This document shows positions 63,431 to 64,000 of a DNA stretch of 64,000 nucleotides, one piece after another. The stretch comes from Fonsecaea monophora. Its lineage: Eukaryota > Ascomycota > Eurotiomycetes > Chaetothyriales > Herpotrichiellaceae. Each line of letters begins with the position of its first letter. Within the stretch, counting starts at the first letter, position 1. Made by a program: the position numbers and the translations under genes. The notes beneath the pieces are model-generated. The model saw only the letters and a list, made by a program, of their open reading frames with translations, ran no database searches and was not told where the DNA came from. The stretch lies in the NCBI RefSeq assembly GCF_001642475.1, contig NW_019173970.1:124001-188000 (forward strand), in the 5' to 3' direction.

Positions 63431-64000
63431 ATGCCGCGGCCCGCGAAGCCTCCGATGACCCTGAAGGAGGCCAAGCGGGCTTACAAGAAAGAGGGAGGTT
63501 TCCGATACACGGCGTCCCAGATGGCCCGCGCAGACAGGTTGGACGCGCGTGAAGAGAAGCGAAAGAAAGAACTGGAGAAAGAGAGACAACGGGCGGAGAA
63601 CAAACGGAAGCGGGAGGAGAAGCTTGAGAAGGAGCGCGTCGTCAGACAGAAGATGTTGGACGAAGGTCGGATCAACGTGGAGGACACCTGGGGCAAGGTG
63701 ACCGCAAGCCAACCCAGACTGAACAAATTCTTTGGACACAAGCCAGCACTTCGGGCGACAAAGGATGCGACAGGAGCTCAACCTATTGTGGAGGATGAGG
63801 ACATGCAGGCCTCCGGTTCCACTGCTGGAGGTCCAGAAGAGCCACCTCGTCTTCAAGAGGTCCGCAGTCCATCACAGACTTTCGCAGAGGATGCACAGCC
63901 AGCCGTAGATGACTATCGACAAGGACAAAGTAACGGCTCAACTGTGCATGCTTCACCGGCACCGTCATCAAATCTGAGACAGTCACCAACACTCAGAGAG
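63431..64000 (+). CDS. partial coiled-coil protein with PIP-box motif
   Basis: An open frame of 190 codons starts MPRPAKPPMTLKEAKRAYKK and runs off the right edge without a stop. After a short conserved N-terminus (GGFRYTASQMARADRLDAREE) comes a highly charged coiled coil of about 50 residues, then VEDTWGKVTASQPRLNKFFGHK. QPRLNKFF fits the PCNA-interacting consensus QxxhxxFF (residues about 94-101). The remainder is Ser/Pro-rich and disordered. I do not recognise a named family, although similar uncharacterised proteins are common in moulds. A role at the replication fork or in DNA repair is inferred from the motif alone. The frame is open at the boundary, so length and end are unknown. Confidence 0.72.
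   Translation, partial: MPRPAKPPMTLKEAKRAYKKEGGFRYTASQMARADRLDAREEKRKKELEKERQRAENKRKREEKLEKERVVRQKMLDEGRINVEDTWGKVTASQPRLNKFFGHKPALRATKDATGAQPIVEDEDMQASGSTAGGPEEPPRLQEVRSPSQTFAEDAQPAVDDYRQGQSNGSTVHASPAPSSNLRQSPTLRE

Noticed and set aside
1..64000. CRISPR arrays, prophage, bacterial operons, transposons
   Set aside because: No regularly spaced repeats, transposase or reverse-transcriptase frames, terminal inverted repeats or bacterial gene organisation were seen; the window is fungal nuclear DNA.

Overview
This window is nuclear DNA of a filamentous ascomycete (Pezizomycotina). The protein genes are cut by short GT-AG introns (about 45-135 nt, often with a CTAAC/CTRAY branch point), the families are typical of moulds (Zn2Cys6 regulator, fungal MFS permeases, CYP51, PKA regulatory subunit, allantoinase), and there is one nuclear tRNA-Arg. 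The wealth of Baeyer-Villiger monooxygenases, short-chain dehydrogenases and aldehyde dehydrogenase recalls black yeasts (Chaetothyriales), but that placement is inference. I reconstructed 31 intact protein genes, one partial gene at the right edge and two adjacent pseudogenes, mostly by joining exons by eye, so splice sites are predictions.

Layout. 0-13 kb: tRNA-Arg, allantoinase with a GATA-type palindrome upstream, a GFA/CENP-V-like protein lacking one zinc cysteine, a flavin monooxygenase, a DUF4863 (4-hydroxylaminobenzoate lyase-like) protein, a CYP51 homologue with an altered I-helix, a GNAT acetyltransferase and an Fta2-like kinase-fold protein. 13-37 kb: a likely catabolic cluster holding two paralogous MFS permeases (one at each end), a metallo-beta-lactamase-fold hydrolase, four SDRs, two Baeyer-Villiger monooxygenases, an aldehyde dehydrogenase, a zinc-independent MDR reductase and a Zn2Cys6 regulator. 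37-38.7 kb: remnants of a fumarylacetoacetate-hydrolase-family gene and an amidohydrolase. 39-64 kb: mostly housekeeping genes: Rrp14/SURF6, a LysM protein, a divergent sulfide-oxidation pair (persulfide dioxygenase and sulfide:quinone oxidoreductase), a drug-type MFS, PKA regulatory subunit, a Crp1/Mdg1-like glycogen-binding-domain protein, a divergent PDI-like/prolyl-4-hydroxylase pair, Dom34/pelota, and the start of a coiled-coil protein with a PCNA-binding (PIP-box) motif.

Most interesting system. From 15 to 35 kb nearly every gene start faces an intergenic region holding the word TTGCCGG (either strand), often as TTGCCGGA/G. I count 12 copies in eight intergenic regions, with a triple array at exact 9-bp spacing between the Zn2Cys6 regulator and the MDR gene and a tandem pair before the second MFS gene. 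The enzymes form a plausible route: ketone to ester or lactone (BVMO), hydrolysis (metallo-hydrolase), alcohol to aldehyde (SDRs), aldehyde to acid (ALDH), with import by the MFS permeases. No PKS, NRPS or terpene synthase is present, which favours catabolism over secondary metabolism. Substrate and regulator-motif link are inference.
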